From CAWJKP01 sp963843465 (GTDB lineage Bacteria > Planctomycetota > Planctomycetia > Pirellulales > Thermoguttaceae): a stretch of DNA of 64,000 bases. Within the stretch, counting starts at the first letter, position 1; every line of letters starts with the position of its first letter. The position numbers and the translations under genes are program-made. The notes beneath the pieces were generated by a model. The model saw nothing but the letters and a program-made list of their open reading frames with translations. It ran no database searches and was not told where the DNA came from. The DNA lies in the NCBI GenBank assembly GCA_963843465.1, contig CAWJKP010000003.1, forward strand, positions 1,116,001 through 1,180,000, given 5' to 3'. This document shows positions 34,901-45,708 of this stretch, one piece after another.

Positions 34901-36228
34901 CTTTCGGCAAAGGCGCCCTCGCCGTTGGGCTGATCGGCACCGGCCGCCGGAAGCGGCGGCAAGCCGCCCACGGCGCTCCCCGGGGCCACCAGCTCGATAT
35001 TCGCCGGAGCTGCCGCCACGCCGCCCTTGGCCCGGCGCACGGCGCTGACCTTATCCAGCAAGTCCTTGGCCGCACGATCCGTGGGCTCCTCCTGTACCGC
35101 GGCGGCGGCCAGCTTCTCCGCCGCATCGAGGTTGCCCGAGGCCAGCGCCTGCCGGGCCAGTTCCGTCTCGTTGTGCGCGGAGATGGCCACCACCGTACTG
35201 GCCTCCGCCAGGCTCCCCGAGTCGACCAGCGGCAGGCTCGCGCCGCCATCCACCCGGGCCAGTTGCACCAGTTGGCCGAGATAGGCATTGGCGGGCCGGG
35301 AGGGAGCGGGAGTCACCTTCCAGCTCAACGTCTGCGGCCCGCTGGGGCCGGCCACCGTCATCTGCACGTCGAAGGGACCCGCTCCTTGGTAGCAGCCCAC
35401 GACCACCGAGTCGCGGTCCAGCCGCAAGGGCGGAGTCCGCTTGGGGAAGACCTCGGTGAAGGCGGGCGGGTAGGTGACCGACTGCGGCCAGAGCACGGAA
35501 CCTTGCACTGCCCGCAGCAACTGGCCGCCCAGTTGCGGGCCGGCGGGACCGTCGCTGATCACTTTTCCGCCCGTCCGCCCGGCCAAAGCGCCCAACAACG
35601 GCATGTCCAACCGCGGGCCGATCGCCAGGCTGCTGACGGCGATGCGGTTGTCGGTCAGGGCGCCCACGAGCTGATCGAAGCGGGCCGTGGCCAGGATGTT
35701 GGCCATGCTCGTGCCCTTGCCGATGTAGACTGCCGCGCGGGGATTGACCGGGGCGCCGCTGAAGGCGGCCGTCGCGGCCGAAAGCGCCTTGTCCATGTCG
35801 CTGGCGCCCAGCGGGACGCGGCCCTGGAGCTTGGCCACGGCGGCATTCATCTCCGCGCTGCCGGCGGCCACAAAGCCGGAGGTCATCGGAATGGCGTTGA
35901 CGTCCACGGCCAGCAACTGCACGCGGTCGGTCGGGGCCAGCCCGGCGAGCAGGGTGGAAAGCGCCGCCAGGCCCCGCACGCGGTATTCGTCGATCTGCGT
36001 GGCCGACGTGTCGAACAGCACCACCACGTCGTGCGCGGGGGCTGCGGGCACGGCCACGTTTGGCGCGACGCAAAGCGCGAAGTAGTTCGTGCCGTCGGCG
36101 GCGGTGTAACTATCCAAACGAGCTGCCTCAGGGCTCGTCGGAGCACTCTGGGCGACGGTCAGCAACAGGGCCGCCACCGAAAGCGCCGCCAACCAAACGG
36201 CCATGCGGACGGGATTGGTTCTCGCCAT
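31945..36228 (-). CDS. Large secreted protein with vWA, STN-like and Gly-Met-rich regions
   Basis: 1427 aa from ATG 36228. Signal: MAVWLAALSVAALLLTVAQS. A von Willebrand A-like domain (DVVVLFDTSATQIDEYRVRG, about residues 45-240) is followed by coiled-coil helices (about 460-600). A secretin/TonB short N-terminal-like domain (about 700-800: TPLQDVIDFLKDYHGIEIQ, ITKNLKGISLRSALKLILREL) follows. Next is a Gly-Met stretch (GGMGMGGMG, about 815-865), TPR-like helices and a beta domain with GGADIDLFVEEPAGTVCSG. It is probably a periplasmic or surface scaffold specific to planctomycetes; the function is unknown. One palindromic element encodes GVAARANN. Confidence 0.85.
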   Translation of the reverse strand: MARTNPVRMAVWLAALSVAALLLTVAQSAPTSPEAARLDSYTAADGTNYFALCVAPNVAVPAAPAHDVVVLFDTSATQIDEYRVRGLAALSTLLAGLAPTDRVQLLAVDVNAIPMTSGFVAAGSAEMNAAVAKLQGRVPLGASDMDKALSAATAAFSGAPVNPRAAVYIGKGTSMANILATARFDQLVGALTDNRIAVSSLAIGPRLDMPLLGALAGRTGGKVISDGPAGPQLGGQLLRAVQGSVLWPQSVTYPPAFTEVFPKRTPPLRLDRDSVVVGCYQGAGPFDVQMTVAGPSGPQTLSWKVTPAPSRPANAYLGQLVQLARVDGGASLPLVDSGSLAEASTVVAISAHNETELARQALASGNLDAAEKLAAAAVQEEPTDRAAKDLLDKVSAVRRAKGGVAAAPANIELVAPGSAVGGLPPLPAAGADQPNGEGAFAESVEHQNRVLSQMITAEVQTAINHARGQMGQNPEAAIQELKTQLENVKRSPDLRPEVRDQLVDQLQGAIRTAGQRQIEDNQRRKEHLERLATAKERQLIEDNLLGKQQKLRQLMERFNSLMDEGRYRMAEEGPALQAQELDPGNPVFNSATVNSRMIGNYRDVMAVRVAAEKAFIDTLYTVERSHVPFPDDPPIVYPDAEVWQQLTARRKERYESMDLATHGPAEKKITAALKSPTQVDFIETPLQDVIDFLKDYHGIEIQIDTKALNDVGIDPTTPITKNLKGISLRSALKLILRELELTYVIQDEVLLITTPEEAETRLSTKVYPVADLVIPVKPPMNPMSMGGLGGMGGMGGGMNGMGGGMGGMGGGMGGMGMGGMGMGGMGMGGMGMGGGMGGFMNIPPNLLNPNLLQQAFPPGMAPINNQGGIFAVQDDLNLTPEGQPRTPGVAARANNAVPAAQAPAAVQPARTPQFQPIQIEISKGQSPEDAWDKYFAAHTPKDLPPAAVRDAVRRLVNRKKFDHVIALINAALRHDQGQPWMYEALGLAMQADDRPREEVERVLMSAVEFAPNPLYLMYVGLYLEQNGFEQRALQVFRQVAQMVPGQPEPFVAGFRVAQRLGDLDGLKWSTAGILCRAWPNDQIEIWKDAVNEAKATLKRLKADRRTAKEAQQYEAALDQAVARDCYVKVRWTGGADIDLFVEEPAGTVCSGKNPQTTSGGVLLGQSLARWSKEMNGKGESSETYVCPQGFSGNYRLLVRRVFGKVTGNKVSVEVCTHYTTNREQTVKQSIKLVKDEAAVAFQLADGRRREPLKQQQVANAALGQLATRQVLGQQIAAAIDPRTMMALNQARAAAAQMAGNGRGNPANAAGQVAIASGSAPMPGGNSGGPNGNPLANTEVAFPLPMFQGAVGYQPVIITLPEGTNLEATAVVSADRRYVRVSCVPLFSGVPSVTTYNTSSGASSTATSGSGTGFSGYSGTSGQTGSFE
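33547..33569 (+). repeat. GC-rich palindromic element, copy 9 (inside CDS)
   Basis: A one-mismatch copy inside the vWA gene, encoding GVAARAN on the minus strand. Confidence 0.8.
33717..33875 (-). repeat. Gly-Met coding minisatellite
   Basis: Alternating CATGCC and GCC-CAT units of 9-15 bp encode (G)GGMGM repeats within the vWA gene, so the length is likely to vary between strains. Confidence 0.85.
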
Positions 36229-36511
36229 GATCGTCAACCTCCGAAACGGAATAGCGTGCCACCCGCGGCCGTGTTCCGGAGCGACCGCCGGCACGCCAAA
36301 GAAATGGGCTCTTGAACAAGCGCTCGCTCTGGCACCTCATTCTACCCAAAAAGGCGCACAACTGGCAATGAAAAAGACCAGGGTTCCCCGAAAGTTCCTC
36401 GGCTACCGCCCACCCTTGAGGATAGCCCGGCTTGGCCGATTCTCGAGCCGCGCATAAAAACGGCCCTGGCGGACCTGCCGCTAGGGCCGTAAATGCTTTG
36501 TTGACAACTAC

Positions 36512-39386
36512 TTAGAGCGAAGACTGCCAGTTCGTGGCGGCGATCTGACAAGAGAGGGTCCAAAGGGCCGCGACGAAATCGCTCAAAGTCTGCACGGCCG
36601 CCTTGGCGACCGTGTCCACGATCGGCGGTCCGCTGGACGTCGTCTCCTCTTGACGCGACTCGCTCGCGGGGGTCGTGTCAGCCGCGGGGGTCATGTCGGC
36701 CGCGGGAGTTGTGTCGGCCGCGGGAGTGGTGTCGGCCGCGGGAGTGGTGGCCGCGGGGGTCGTGTCAGCCGCGGGAGTCGTGTCAGCCGAAGGAGTCGAG
36801 TCGGCCGCGGGAGTCGAGTCGGCCGCGGGGGTCGAGTCGGCCGCGGGAGTGGTGTCGGCCGCGGGAGTTGTGTCGGCCGCGGGAGTTGTGTCGGCCGAAG
36901 GAGTCGAGTCGGCCGCGGGGGTCGAGTCGGCCGCGGGGGTTGTGTCGGCCGCGGGAGTTGTGTCGGCCGCGGGAGTTGTGTCGGCCGAAGGAGTCGAGTC
37001 GGCCGCGGGGGTCGAGTCGGCCGCGGGGGTTGTGTCGGCCGCGGGAGTTGTGTCGGCCGAAGGAGTGGTGGCAGCGGCCGGGTTTGTCTCGGGCGCCATG
37101 GTGCCCTTTTCGTTGGCGGAGTCTTGCGACGACGCTTCCGCTCCCTGCTTCACGCCGCCCTGCTCAGCGGCAGACGAGTCGCTCGGCGTCTCACCGGGCT
37201 CGCCCTCATAGCGCGGGTTGATTGTCGACTCGCTGTCAGCGTTGCCCTGTTCGGCAACACTCGGCGAGACCGCGTCGCCATAGCGGCTGTCGGCCGCGGC
37301 GCTCCGGTAATCGCCGCTGGGCTTTGTCTCCTCGGCAACCACAGGGGCCGGCGATTCGCTCGGTTGGCCATCGCTGCCGCCCTGGGACGCGGACTGCCCC
37401 TCGGACAGAGGCTTGTCCTCGGAGTCGTATGCGGGCTGTTGGCCATACTCCGAATCGTCACCGGGGACATGCATCTTCGCCGCTTCGGCCACCTCCTTCT
37501 CCCAGTCGTGGCAGCCGTTGGGGTTCTCACTGGTATTTTCATCCTCGCTGCTCTTACCCACCGTGTCGCTCGCCGCCGGAGCCTGCTCAGCGCTCGTCAC
37601 CGGAGCCTGCTCAGTGCTCGCCGCCGGTGCTTGCTCGGTGCTCGCCGCCGGAGCCTGCTCAGCGCTCGTCGCCGGGGCCTGCTCAGTGCTCGTTACCGGG
37701 GCCTGCTCAGTGCTCGCCGCCGGTGCTTGCTCGGTGCTCGCCGCCGGAGCCTGCTCAGTGCTCGTCGCCGGGGCCTGCTCAGTGCTCGTTACCGGGGCCT
37801 GCTCAGTGCTCGTCACCGGGGCCTGCTCAGTGCTCGCCGCCGGAGCCTGCTCAGCGCTCGCCGCCGGAGCCTGCTCAGTGCTCGCCGCCGGAGCCTGCTC
37901 AGCGCTCGTCGCCGGAGCCTGCTCAGCGCTCGTCACCGGAGCCTGCTCAGTGCTCGCCGCCGGAGCCTGCTCAGCGCTCGCCGCCGGAGCCTGCTCAGTG
38001 CTCGCCGCCGGAGCCTGCTCAGCGCTCGTCGCCGGAGCCTGCTCAGTGCTCGTCGCCGGGGCCTGCTCAGTGCTCGCCGCCGGGGCCTGCTCGGTGCTCG
38101 TCGCCGGGGCCTGCTCAGTGCTCGTCGCCGGAGCCTGCTCAGTGCTCGTCGCCGGGGCCTGCTCAGTGCTCGTCGCCGGAGCTTGCTCAGTGCTCGTCGC
38201 CGGAGCCTGCTCAGCGTTCGTCACCGGAGCCTGCTCAGTGCTCGTCGTCGGAGCCTGCTCGGTGCTCGTCGCCGGAGCCTGCTCAGTGTTCGCCGCCGGA
38301 GCCTGCTCAGCGTTCGTCGTCGGAGCTTGCTCGGTGCTCGTCGCCGGAGCCTGCTCAGTGTTCGCCGCCGGAGCCTGCTCAGCGCTGGTCGCCGGAGCCT
38401 GCTCAGTGTTCGCCGCCGGGGCTTGCTCGGTGCTCGCCGCCGGAGCCTGCTCAGTGCTCGTCGTCGGAGCTTGCTCGGTGCTCGTCGCCGGAGCCTGCTC
38501 AGTGTTCGCCGCCGGGGCTTGCTCGGTGCTCGCCGCCGGAGCCTGCTCAGTGCTCGCCGCCGGGGCCTGCTCAGTGTTCGCCGCCGGAGCCTGCTCAGTG
38601 TTCGCCGCCGGGGCTTGCTCAGTGCTCGCCGCCGGAGCCTGCTCGGCGCATCGCCGGGGTCTGCTCAGTGCTCGCCGCCGGAGCTTGCTCAGTGCTCGCC
38701 GCCGGGGTCTGCTCAGTGCTCGTCGCCGGAGCTTGCTCAGTGCTCGCCGCCGGTGTCTGCTCAGTGCTCGTCGCCGGAGTCTGCTCAGTGCCCGCCGCCG
38801 GGGACTGCTCGGTGCTCGCCGCCGGAGCCTGCTCAGTGTTTGTCGCCGGGGACTGCTCGGTGCTGGTCGCCGGAGACTGTCGGCCGTCGGCAGGCGAACC
38901 GGAGCTGTCGGCCGCGTTGGCGCCGGAGTTCACCGGGTTGGAGTGCTCATCGGTAACGCTGCCGGGCGTGCCAGGTCGCCCGTGCCAACCTGACTGACCT
39001 TCCGGGTACTCACAGTGGTAGCCATAACGATCTTGCGGCTGCTGCGGTGAATAAGAAGAGGCGTCGGCCGCAGGTGGGTCGTTGGACGGCTCGTGAGAAG
39101 AAGAGGACGTATCGGCCGGCTGAGGAGAAGAGGACGTGTCGGCCGCTGCTGCGCTGTTGGCGACGGCGTCGGAGTGTGCCGCTTCCGCCGCCGGAGCGAC
39201 TTCGGAGTTTGCCGCCGGAGCAGACGTGGACGCGGCGTCCGCTCGGGCCTCGATGCCGCTGGGTGGCGTCGCTTCGACCTCCGCGGCCCACGCCCAGGCA
39301 GCGGGCCAGGGAGAAAACGCCAGGGCTGCCGAGCCCAACAGCCCCACCATACATGACCAGGGTACTCGAATGCTTCTCATCTCCAT
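36512..39386 (-). CDS. Secreted giant low-complexity protein built from two minisatellites (apparent frameshift)
   Basis: Start at 39386 or 39380, both served by GGGAGG upstream; a signal peptide follows (VPWSCMVGLLGSAALAFSPWPAAWAWA). Order: an Ala/Ser/Pro-rich N-terminal part, about 55 copies of the octapeptide ATSTEQAP/AASTEQAP, an acidic middle region without repeats (CHDWEKEVAEAAKMHVPGDD, YGQQPAYDSEDKPLSEG), about 22 copies of the hexapeptide TTPAAD/STPAAD, and a hydrophobic-tipped end (VDTVAKAAVQTLSDFVAALW). A two-base loss at about 38645-38650 breaks the octapeptide frame; both sides are otherwise continuous. The composition suggests an extended, probably glycosylated or wall-spanning polypeptide. 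No homologue was recognised. Confidence 0.75.
36657..37075 (-). repeat. 18-bp minisatellite (TTPAAD/STPAAD coding)
   Basis: About 22 copies of an 18-bp unit. A higher-order period is visible: the GGCCGAAG variant recurs at about 36792, 36900, 36990 and 37062, i.e. every 4-6 units. Confidence 0.9.
37570..38885 (-). repeat. 24-bp minisatellite (A[TA]STEQAP coding)
   Basis: About 55 tandem 24-bp units (GCC GGA GCC TGC TCA GTG type on the plus strand) with scattered synonymous and Thr/Ala variants. Because 24 is a multiple of 3, every frame on both strands stays open, which generates long false ORFs. Confidence 0.92.
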
Positions 39387-39734
39387 TGATCCTCCCAGAA
39401 AAGCCTCGATGGATTTGATCCGTAACCGCCGTGCGGCTTCATGCCGCCGCCGCAAGCCGAACCTCGAAAAACCGGTTAACGTATCGGAGAAAGAAGTTTA
39501 GGGCCATTAGGCAATTGAAACGCTCTCGGAAATATGGATAGCTTTGATGAATTGATTGGCCGGGGCGATTGAATTGGTCTGGGGAATCATGCGGGTCGAG
39601 ATGGCAGATTACCGGTTTGGCTTCTGCCGGTGGTACGGATTCTGTGCCGATCAACCGAGCACCTGCGACGCGCAGAGAAACTTTTCCAGTTGGAGCGGCA
39701 CCGACCCTACAAACCGATTTCCAATCGGGGAACG

Positions 39735-39845
39735 GCGGACGCGGGGACGCGGAGAAAGGGAGACGCGGTGAAATCCCTGCGTCCCCGCGTCTTTCCCGGT
39801 TTCCCGTCCGCCGTCCGCCGGTTTCCCGTCCGCCGTCCGCCGTCG
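39735..39845. repeat. Hairpin and short tandem repeat between divergent genes
   Basis: GACGCGGGGACGCGG and TGCGTCCCCGCGTC form an inverted pair (39736-39792). They are followed by two copies of a 22-bp unit beginning TTTCCCGTCCGCCG (about 39798-39842). The 534-bp region 39387-39920 otherwise holds no recognised gene. Confidence 0.7.
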
Positions 39846-39920
39846 CTTACGTTGCTATAGTCTCCCTTCTCGCGTAGAATTGGCTCGCGGGTGGTGGATG
39901 GCCGTACGGGAGGAACCCTT

Positions 39921-41114
39921 ATGAAGAAGACTCTGGTTTTTTGCTTGATTTCTGCGGTTTTCGGCGGCATTCTGGCCGTGCTGCTGATTGATCCTCCCGC
40001 CATGACCCACCACACGGCAGCTCAGGAGGCTGCGTTGCCCCCCCCTGGGCTACAGCCTGTGCTACCGCCCACCCAGCCCATCCCAGCGGTAGCGCCCGGC
40101 GGGGCTGCGCCTTTGTTGGACGATTTCACGCCGGAGGAGCGGGTCAACATTGCGGTCTATGAGCATGTCAACCGCAGCGTCGTGAACATCACGACCCGCA
40201 GTGTTCGCAACGAGGGCTTCTTCTTCGGCGACGTTGCCTCGGAGGGTGAGGGCAGCGGCGTGGTGATCGACCGCCAGGGTCGGATCCTTACCAATTTCCA
40301 CGTGATCGACGGGGCCCGTGAGGTCCAGGTCACGCTCTTTAACAGCAAGACCTACGACGCCAAGATCGTGGGTCAGGACCCGACCAGCGACGTGGCGGTG
40401 GTCCAGATCGACGCGCCGGCCAGCGATCTCTACCCGGTAACCTTCGGCGATTCCACGCGGCTTCGCGTGGGCCAGAAGGTCTTTGCCATCGGCAACCCCT
40501 TCGGCCTGGAGCGGACGCTGACCACGGGCATCATTTCCAGCCTCAACCGCTCGCTGCCCAGCCGCAGCCAGAACCGGACCATCAAGCAGATCATTCAGAT
40601 CGACGCTGCCATCAACCCCGGCAACTCCGGCGGCCCGCTGCTGGATTCCCGCGGACGGATGATCGGCATCAACACGGCCATCGCCAGCCGCACGGGCGAG
40701 AGCGCCGGCGTGGGGTTCGCCATTCCGGTCAATACCATCGGCCGGGTCTTGCCCCAGATCATCCAGCGCGGGCACGTGGTCCGTCCCGACGTGGGCATTA
40801 ACCGCGTCTACCAGACCGACCACGGACTGCTCTTGGCCACGCTCACCCAGGGCGGGGCGGCCCAGCGGGCCGGACTCCGCGGGCCGAAGGTCGTCCGGCG
40901 GACCAAGCGGCAAGGCCCCTTCGTCTACGACTACCAGACCGTCGACCGCTCGGCCGCCGACCTGATCGTCGCCGTCGACGGCAACAAGATCCTCACCGCC
41001 GACGACTTCCTTTCCGCCATCGAGAGCAAACAGCCTGGCGAGGAAGTGACGATCACCGTGATCCGCGACGGCCGTCAGGTCAACGTCCCGGTAAAACTCG
41101 ACGCCGGCGAATAA
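39921..41114 (+). CDS. HtrA/DegP-type periplasmic serine protease with one PDZ domain
   Basis: 397 aa from ATG 39921 (GGGAGGA ten bases upstream). A signal or anchor (MKKTLVFCLISAVFGGILAVLLI) and a Pro-rich linker lead into a trypsin-like domain. The triad is intact: His in ILTNFHVIDGA, Asp in DPTSDVAVVQI, Ser in INPGNSGGPLLD. A PDZ domain (VGINRVYQTDHGLLLATL ... GGAAQRAGLRG ... LIVAVDGNKILTADDF) ends the protein. It is an envelope quality-control protease; one PDZ rather than two places it nearer DegS/HhoA-type proteins. Confidence 0.93.
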   Translation: MKKTLVFCLISAVFGGILAVLLIDPPAMTHHTAAQEAALPPPGLQPVLPPTQPIPAVAPGGAAPLLDDFTPEERVNIAVYEHVNRSVVNITTRSVRNEGFFFGDVASEGEGSGVVIDRQGRILTNFHVIDGAREVQVTLFNSKTYDAKIVGQDPTSDVAVVQIDAPASDLYPVTFGDSTRLRVGQKVFAIGNPFGLERTLTTGIISSLNRSLPSRSQNRTIKQIIQIDAAINPGNSGGPLLDSRGRMIGINTAIASRTGESAGVGFAIPVNTIGRVLPQIIQRGHVVRPDVGINRVYQTDHGLLLATLTQGGAAQRAGLRGPKVVRRTKRQGPFVYDYQTVDRSAADLIVAVDGNKILTADDFLSAIESKQPGEEVTITVIRDGRQVNVPVKLDAGE

Positions 41115-41240
41115 CAGGAGTTAGGAGTTAGAAGTCAGGAGTTAGAAGGGGGACAAAGACCGGAAACCCGCGACCTGACTTCCAAGCTCTAACTCCTGAC
41201 TTCTAGCTCCTATCTCCTAACTTCTAACTCCTTGCCTCTT
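41115..41240. repeat. Inverted AGGAGTTAG-type repeat
   Basis: GGAGTTAGAAGTCAGGAGTT (about 41118-41146) and the reverse complement AACTCCTGACTTCTAGCTCC (about 41189-41210) flank a short spacer. Direct repeats of the 9-mer AGGAGTTAG type lie within each arm. It lies 3' of htrA and may form a terminator-like stem. Confidence 0.8.
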
Positions 41241-41330
41241 GCGGGCGACTTTCCCGGAGATAATAATCGGGACATTGCCCCCGTTCTGCCGTTCCTGCCC
41301 CAACCGCATCCCTTAGGAGAAAGCCCGCTC

Positions 41331-42723
41331 ATGAGCCAGAACCAGAATCGCCATTCCTCGTCGCGTCGCCAGTTCCTAAAGACCAGCGGCCAAATCGCCG
41401 CGGTTTCGGCCCTGGCCGGCGCGGTCGTTCCACGCGTCCACGCGGCGGAGAACAATACGATCCAGGTGGTCCTGGTCGGCTGCGGCGGACGCGGCACCGG
41501 CGCGGCGGCCGACGCGCTGTCGGCCGACAAGGGCCTGAAGCTCGTCGCCCTGGCCGACGTCTTCGAGGATCGCCTCCGCGGCAGCTACGGCAACCTGAAG
41601 CAGCAGTTCCGCGACCAGGTGGATGTCCCCGCCGAGCGGAAGTTCGTCGGCTTCGATGCCTACCAGAAGGCCATGGACTGCCTGAAGCCGGGCGACGTGG
41701 CGATTTTCGCCACGCCCCTCGCCTTCCGCTGGGTCCACTTCACCTACGCCGTCAGCAAAAACCTCAATGTCTTCATGGAAAAGCCGTTGACGGCCGATGG
41801 GCCCACTTCCCGCCGGCTGCTCAAGCTGGGCGAAGAGTCGGTGGCGAAGAACCTCAAGGTGGGCGTGGGATTGATGTCCCGTCACAGCCGCGCACTCCAG
41901 CAATTGTATCAGCGGATCCAGGACGGCGAGATCGGCGACATCGTCGCCATGCGCGGCTACCGCATGTGCGGGCCGGTGGGGTCGGCGTTCTCGACCAAGT
42001 GGTCCGGCAGCCCCAGCGAGCTGCTCTGGCAGATTCAGCGTTTCCACAGCTTCATTTGGGCCAGCGGCGGCTGTTTCAACGACTTCTACATCCACATCAT
42101 CGATCATTGCTGCTGGATGAAGAACGCCTGGCCGGTGAAGGCCCAGGCCCTGGGCGGACGCCATTATCGCCAGACCCCCGACGGCAGGGCGTGCGTCGAT
42201 CAGAATTTCGATTCCTACGCGGTGGAATACACCTTCGCCGACGGCGCCAAGCTTTTCATGGACGGACGCTGCATGGCCGGCGCCACGGAAATCTACAACA
42301 GCTACGCGCACGGCACGAAAGGCTCGGCGATTGTCTCCAACGGTGGTGATTGCGGGGCACCCTCCAGCACCTACAAGGGGCAGAGTCCCAACCGCGCTCA
42401 GAAAGACCTGGCAATCGCAGATCCCTCCGGGTCAAGGTAATCCGTATGCCAATGAATGGCACGATCTGCTGGACGCCATTCGTAACAACAAGCCCTACAA
42501 CGAGGTGGAGCGGGGCGTCCAGGCCAGCCTCGCGAGCTCCTTGGGCCGGCTGGCGGCCCATACCGCCAGGGAGACCACTTTGGAGGAGTTGCTCAACTCC
42601 AAGCACGAATACGCGTCGGGCGCGGACAAGTGGACGATGGATTCGCCTGCACCCTTACAGGCCGGTCCCGACGGCAAGTATCCCGTTCCTCAGCCGGGAC
42701 TCATCGTCCATCGCGAGTATTGA
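41331..42723 (+). CDS. Gfo/Idh/MocA-family oxidoreductase, Tat-exported (apparent frameshift)
   Basis: The start at 41331 gives MSQNQNRHSSSRRQFLKTSG, a twin-arginine signal (SRRQFLK). The Rossmann NAD(P) domain begins IQVVLVGCGGRGTGAAADAL. The middle motif MEKPLTADGPTSRRLL carries the EKP lysine of the family, and HIIDHCCWMKNAWPVKAQALGGRHY is typical of the large secreted planctomycete subfamily. The frame breaks near 42405-42412 (a CC pair). Removing one base gives QSQIPPGQGNPYANEWHDLLDAIRNNKPYNE and the normal C-terminus to 42723. It is probably a sugar or inositol dehydrogenase acting in the periplasm; the substrate is unknown. Confidence 0.88.
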
Positions 42724-42886
42724 TTGCTAAGGTCTTTGTCCATAAGTCTTTAGCAGTGGACTTGGCGAATTCCGTGGGAGCCCCCCTTCCCAAGCGGCGG
42801 AAGGTGCTCTAAGATACTAACACCGCTGAGAGACGCGCCTGGAGTGGCGGTCAGTTTCGAGGGTGACGGAATTTCTGGAGCCCTCG

Positions 42887-42914
42887 TTGACAGTGGTCGA
42901 AATAACGATACAAT
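42887..42914 (+). promoter_or_regulatory. Sigma70-type promoter of the 16S rRNA gene
   Basis: TTGACA at 42887-42892 and TACAAT at 42909-42914, spacing 16 bp, predict transcription from about 42921, some 228 bp before the mature 16S. A second, weaker pair (TTGACA 42972-42977, TTACAA 42996-43001, spacing 18) may be a P2 promoter or part of the conserved antitermination leader (ATCTTTGACAAT). Confidence 0.75.
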
Positions 42915-43049
42915 AACTTTTGGCCGTTCGCTGAGGACGGTGGCGTGGCGTTTTCGTCGCGCATTGGATCTTTGACAATTTGGTAGCGATAGCTGTTACA
43001 AGCCCCTTTTCAATTTCAGCCTTGGGTTGAGATTGAGTTTGAGAGATGG

Positions 43050-43071
43050 GGTGCCCCTTTACGGGGGCACC
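43050..43071 (+). promoter_or_regulatory. Leader hairpin upstream of 16S
   Basis: GGTGCCCC and GGGGCACC form an 8-bp stem with a 6-nt loop, about 80 nt before the mature 5' end. It may be a processing stem or attenuator; the matching 3' partner for a classical RNase III stem was not identified. Confidence 0.5.
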
Positions 43072-43148
43072 GTGTTTCCCTTTGACCGGGGAGACGAGTT
43101 TTCCACGAGAGTGGGAGACAAGCTGGAGCGAACCTTTTGGTAGATGTT

Positions 43149-44683
<1,535 letters not shown>

Positions 44684-44806
44684 TTCTTAGAAAAGCACGT
44701 CTGCCGGCACGCAACGCCCGCAAGGGCCACGCGGGCCGGCAAGACGATTATGGGGTCTTCAACTCAAGGTTGAAGAGGCGGCCCACAGCGTCGCTATCAA
44801 GTTCAG

Positions 44807-44847
44807 CAGACCCGGCCGGGCGCAAGCCCGGCCGGGTCTGTGCTTTT
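44807..44847 (+). terminator. Intrinsic terminator after the solitary 16S gene
   Basis: A 15-bp perfect stem (CAGACCCGGCCGGGC / GCCCGGCCGGGTCTG) with a GCAA tetraloop is followed by TGCTTTT. Two weaker hairpins (44676-44690 CTAAG/CTTAG; about 44703-44740 GCCGGC-rich) precede it in the 3' trailer. Confidence 0.85.
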
Positions 44848-44889
44848 CTCCGGTTCTGGGTTCGAAGAGAGTCCAGACTCAAGAGCAGG

Positions 44890-45513
44890 CTAGTTCGGAA
44901 GGTCTGACGCCTCGACTTGCTTAAAGCGATAGCGATCGCTAGGCGTGCTCCACTTCCCGTTGGCTTTATCAAACGACAAGGAAAACAGTGGCGGTATATA
45001 CTTGATATCAAGCCACTTCGACCATGTTGTGTCTGGTGGCTGTGGCATGTATCTGCCGCCCAGATCATTCCCTTTCTCTGGACTGTAGGTGGCGCAGCAT
45101 CAGCACGAAGCGAGATCATCGCGTGATACTCTACTCCGTTGAGCTTGTCCGCCTCGGTGACCTCGGTAGGGGCTAGCGCGACGTGGACGTTCCGGAGGCT
45201 CATATGTGGTTCTCGGCGGTCCAGGTTCGTTTTGCACGATCACAATCCTTTGTACGTAAAAGGACTCACCGAGCTTCGTAAGCTTCCAGTGGTCTAAGGC
45301 TATTTTCGCCGCTTCCTTGTCGAGCGGGGTTATCGGCGTGTTCCCGTGCGACTGCTCGATCCTTAGAGGAATGTCCCCAAACGATGGGTCCGAGACAGAA
45401 GGAGCGGTGCCCGTCGCCGTGGGGTCCGAGACAGAAGAACCGCTATCGCATCCGAAACCGGCCGACATCACCAAAGCACAAAGTGTCATCGGGGCACATA
45501 GGGGGCTTTTCAC
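44890..45513 (-). CDS. Lipoprotein of unknown function, broken by two apparent frameshifts
   Basis: A GTG at 45513 with GAAGGAGAG just upstream gives VKSPLCAPMTLCALVMSAGFGC, a lipoprotein signal. Three overlapping frames then join as QRIVIVQNEPGPPRTTY, LRNVHVALAPTEVTEADKLN, then TYSPEKGNDLGGRYMPQPPD and PPLFSLSFDKANGKWSTPSD to the stop at 44890-44892. Breaks lie near 45190-45205 and near 45085-45095. It is either a decaying gene or two sequence errors; the reconstructed protein (about 207 residues) reads smoothly. No family was recognised. Confidence 0.55.
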
Positions 45514-45708
45514 GGCTCTCTCCTTCGGTAGCGGGGGATTGTTTCTTTCGCGGCGACCTCTCGGCATTTTTGCAGGTGACCGGAGCGTTTGTCAATAGGC
45601 TATCAACCAATGAAACGACCGCACAGGCGAGTCCCAGGAGATAAACGTGCCGCCTTGCCTAGCGGGGCGCCTTGACCGCCGTCGGCCCGTCGGGCATGAT
45701 TGCCTCCC

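Noticed and set aside
32188..36315. A 1375-codon plus-strand ORF opposite the vWA gene
   Set aside because: Its composition (Gly/His/Arg/Leu, HAHAAH runs) is that of an antisense shadow in GC-rich DNA. The minus-strand frame has recognisable domains and a signal peptide.
38619..38660. Programmed ribosomal frameshift in the minisatellite protein
   Set aside because: The break is a two-base loss inside a repeat unit with no slippery heptamer or downstream structure. Slippage or sequence error is simpler.
37570..38885. CRISPR-like regular repeat array
   Set aside because: The 24-bp units are contiguous and coding, with no unique spacers and no cas genes nearby.
36650..38997. Three very long plus-strand ORFs (526-768 codons) of Leu-Leu-Ser-Ala-Arg or Ala-Cys-Ser-Val-Leu type
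   Set aside because: They are shadows of the 24-bp and 18-bp repeats, whose unit length keeps all frames open. Only the minus strand has a signal peptide and ribosome-binding site.
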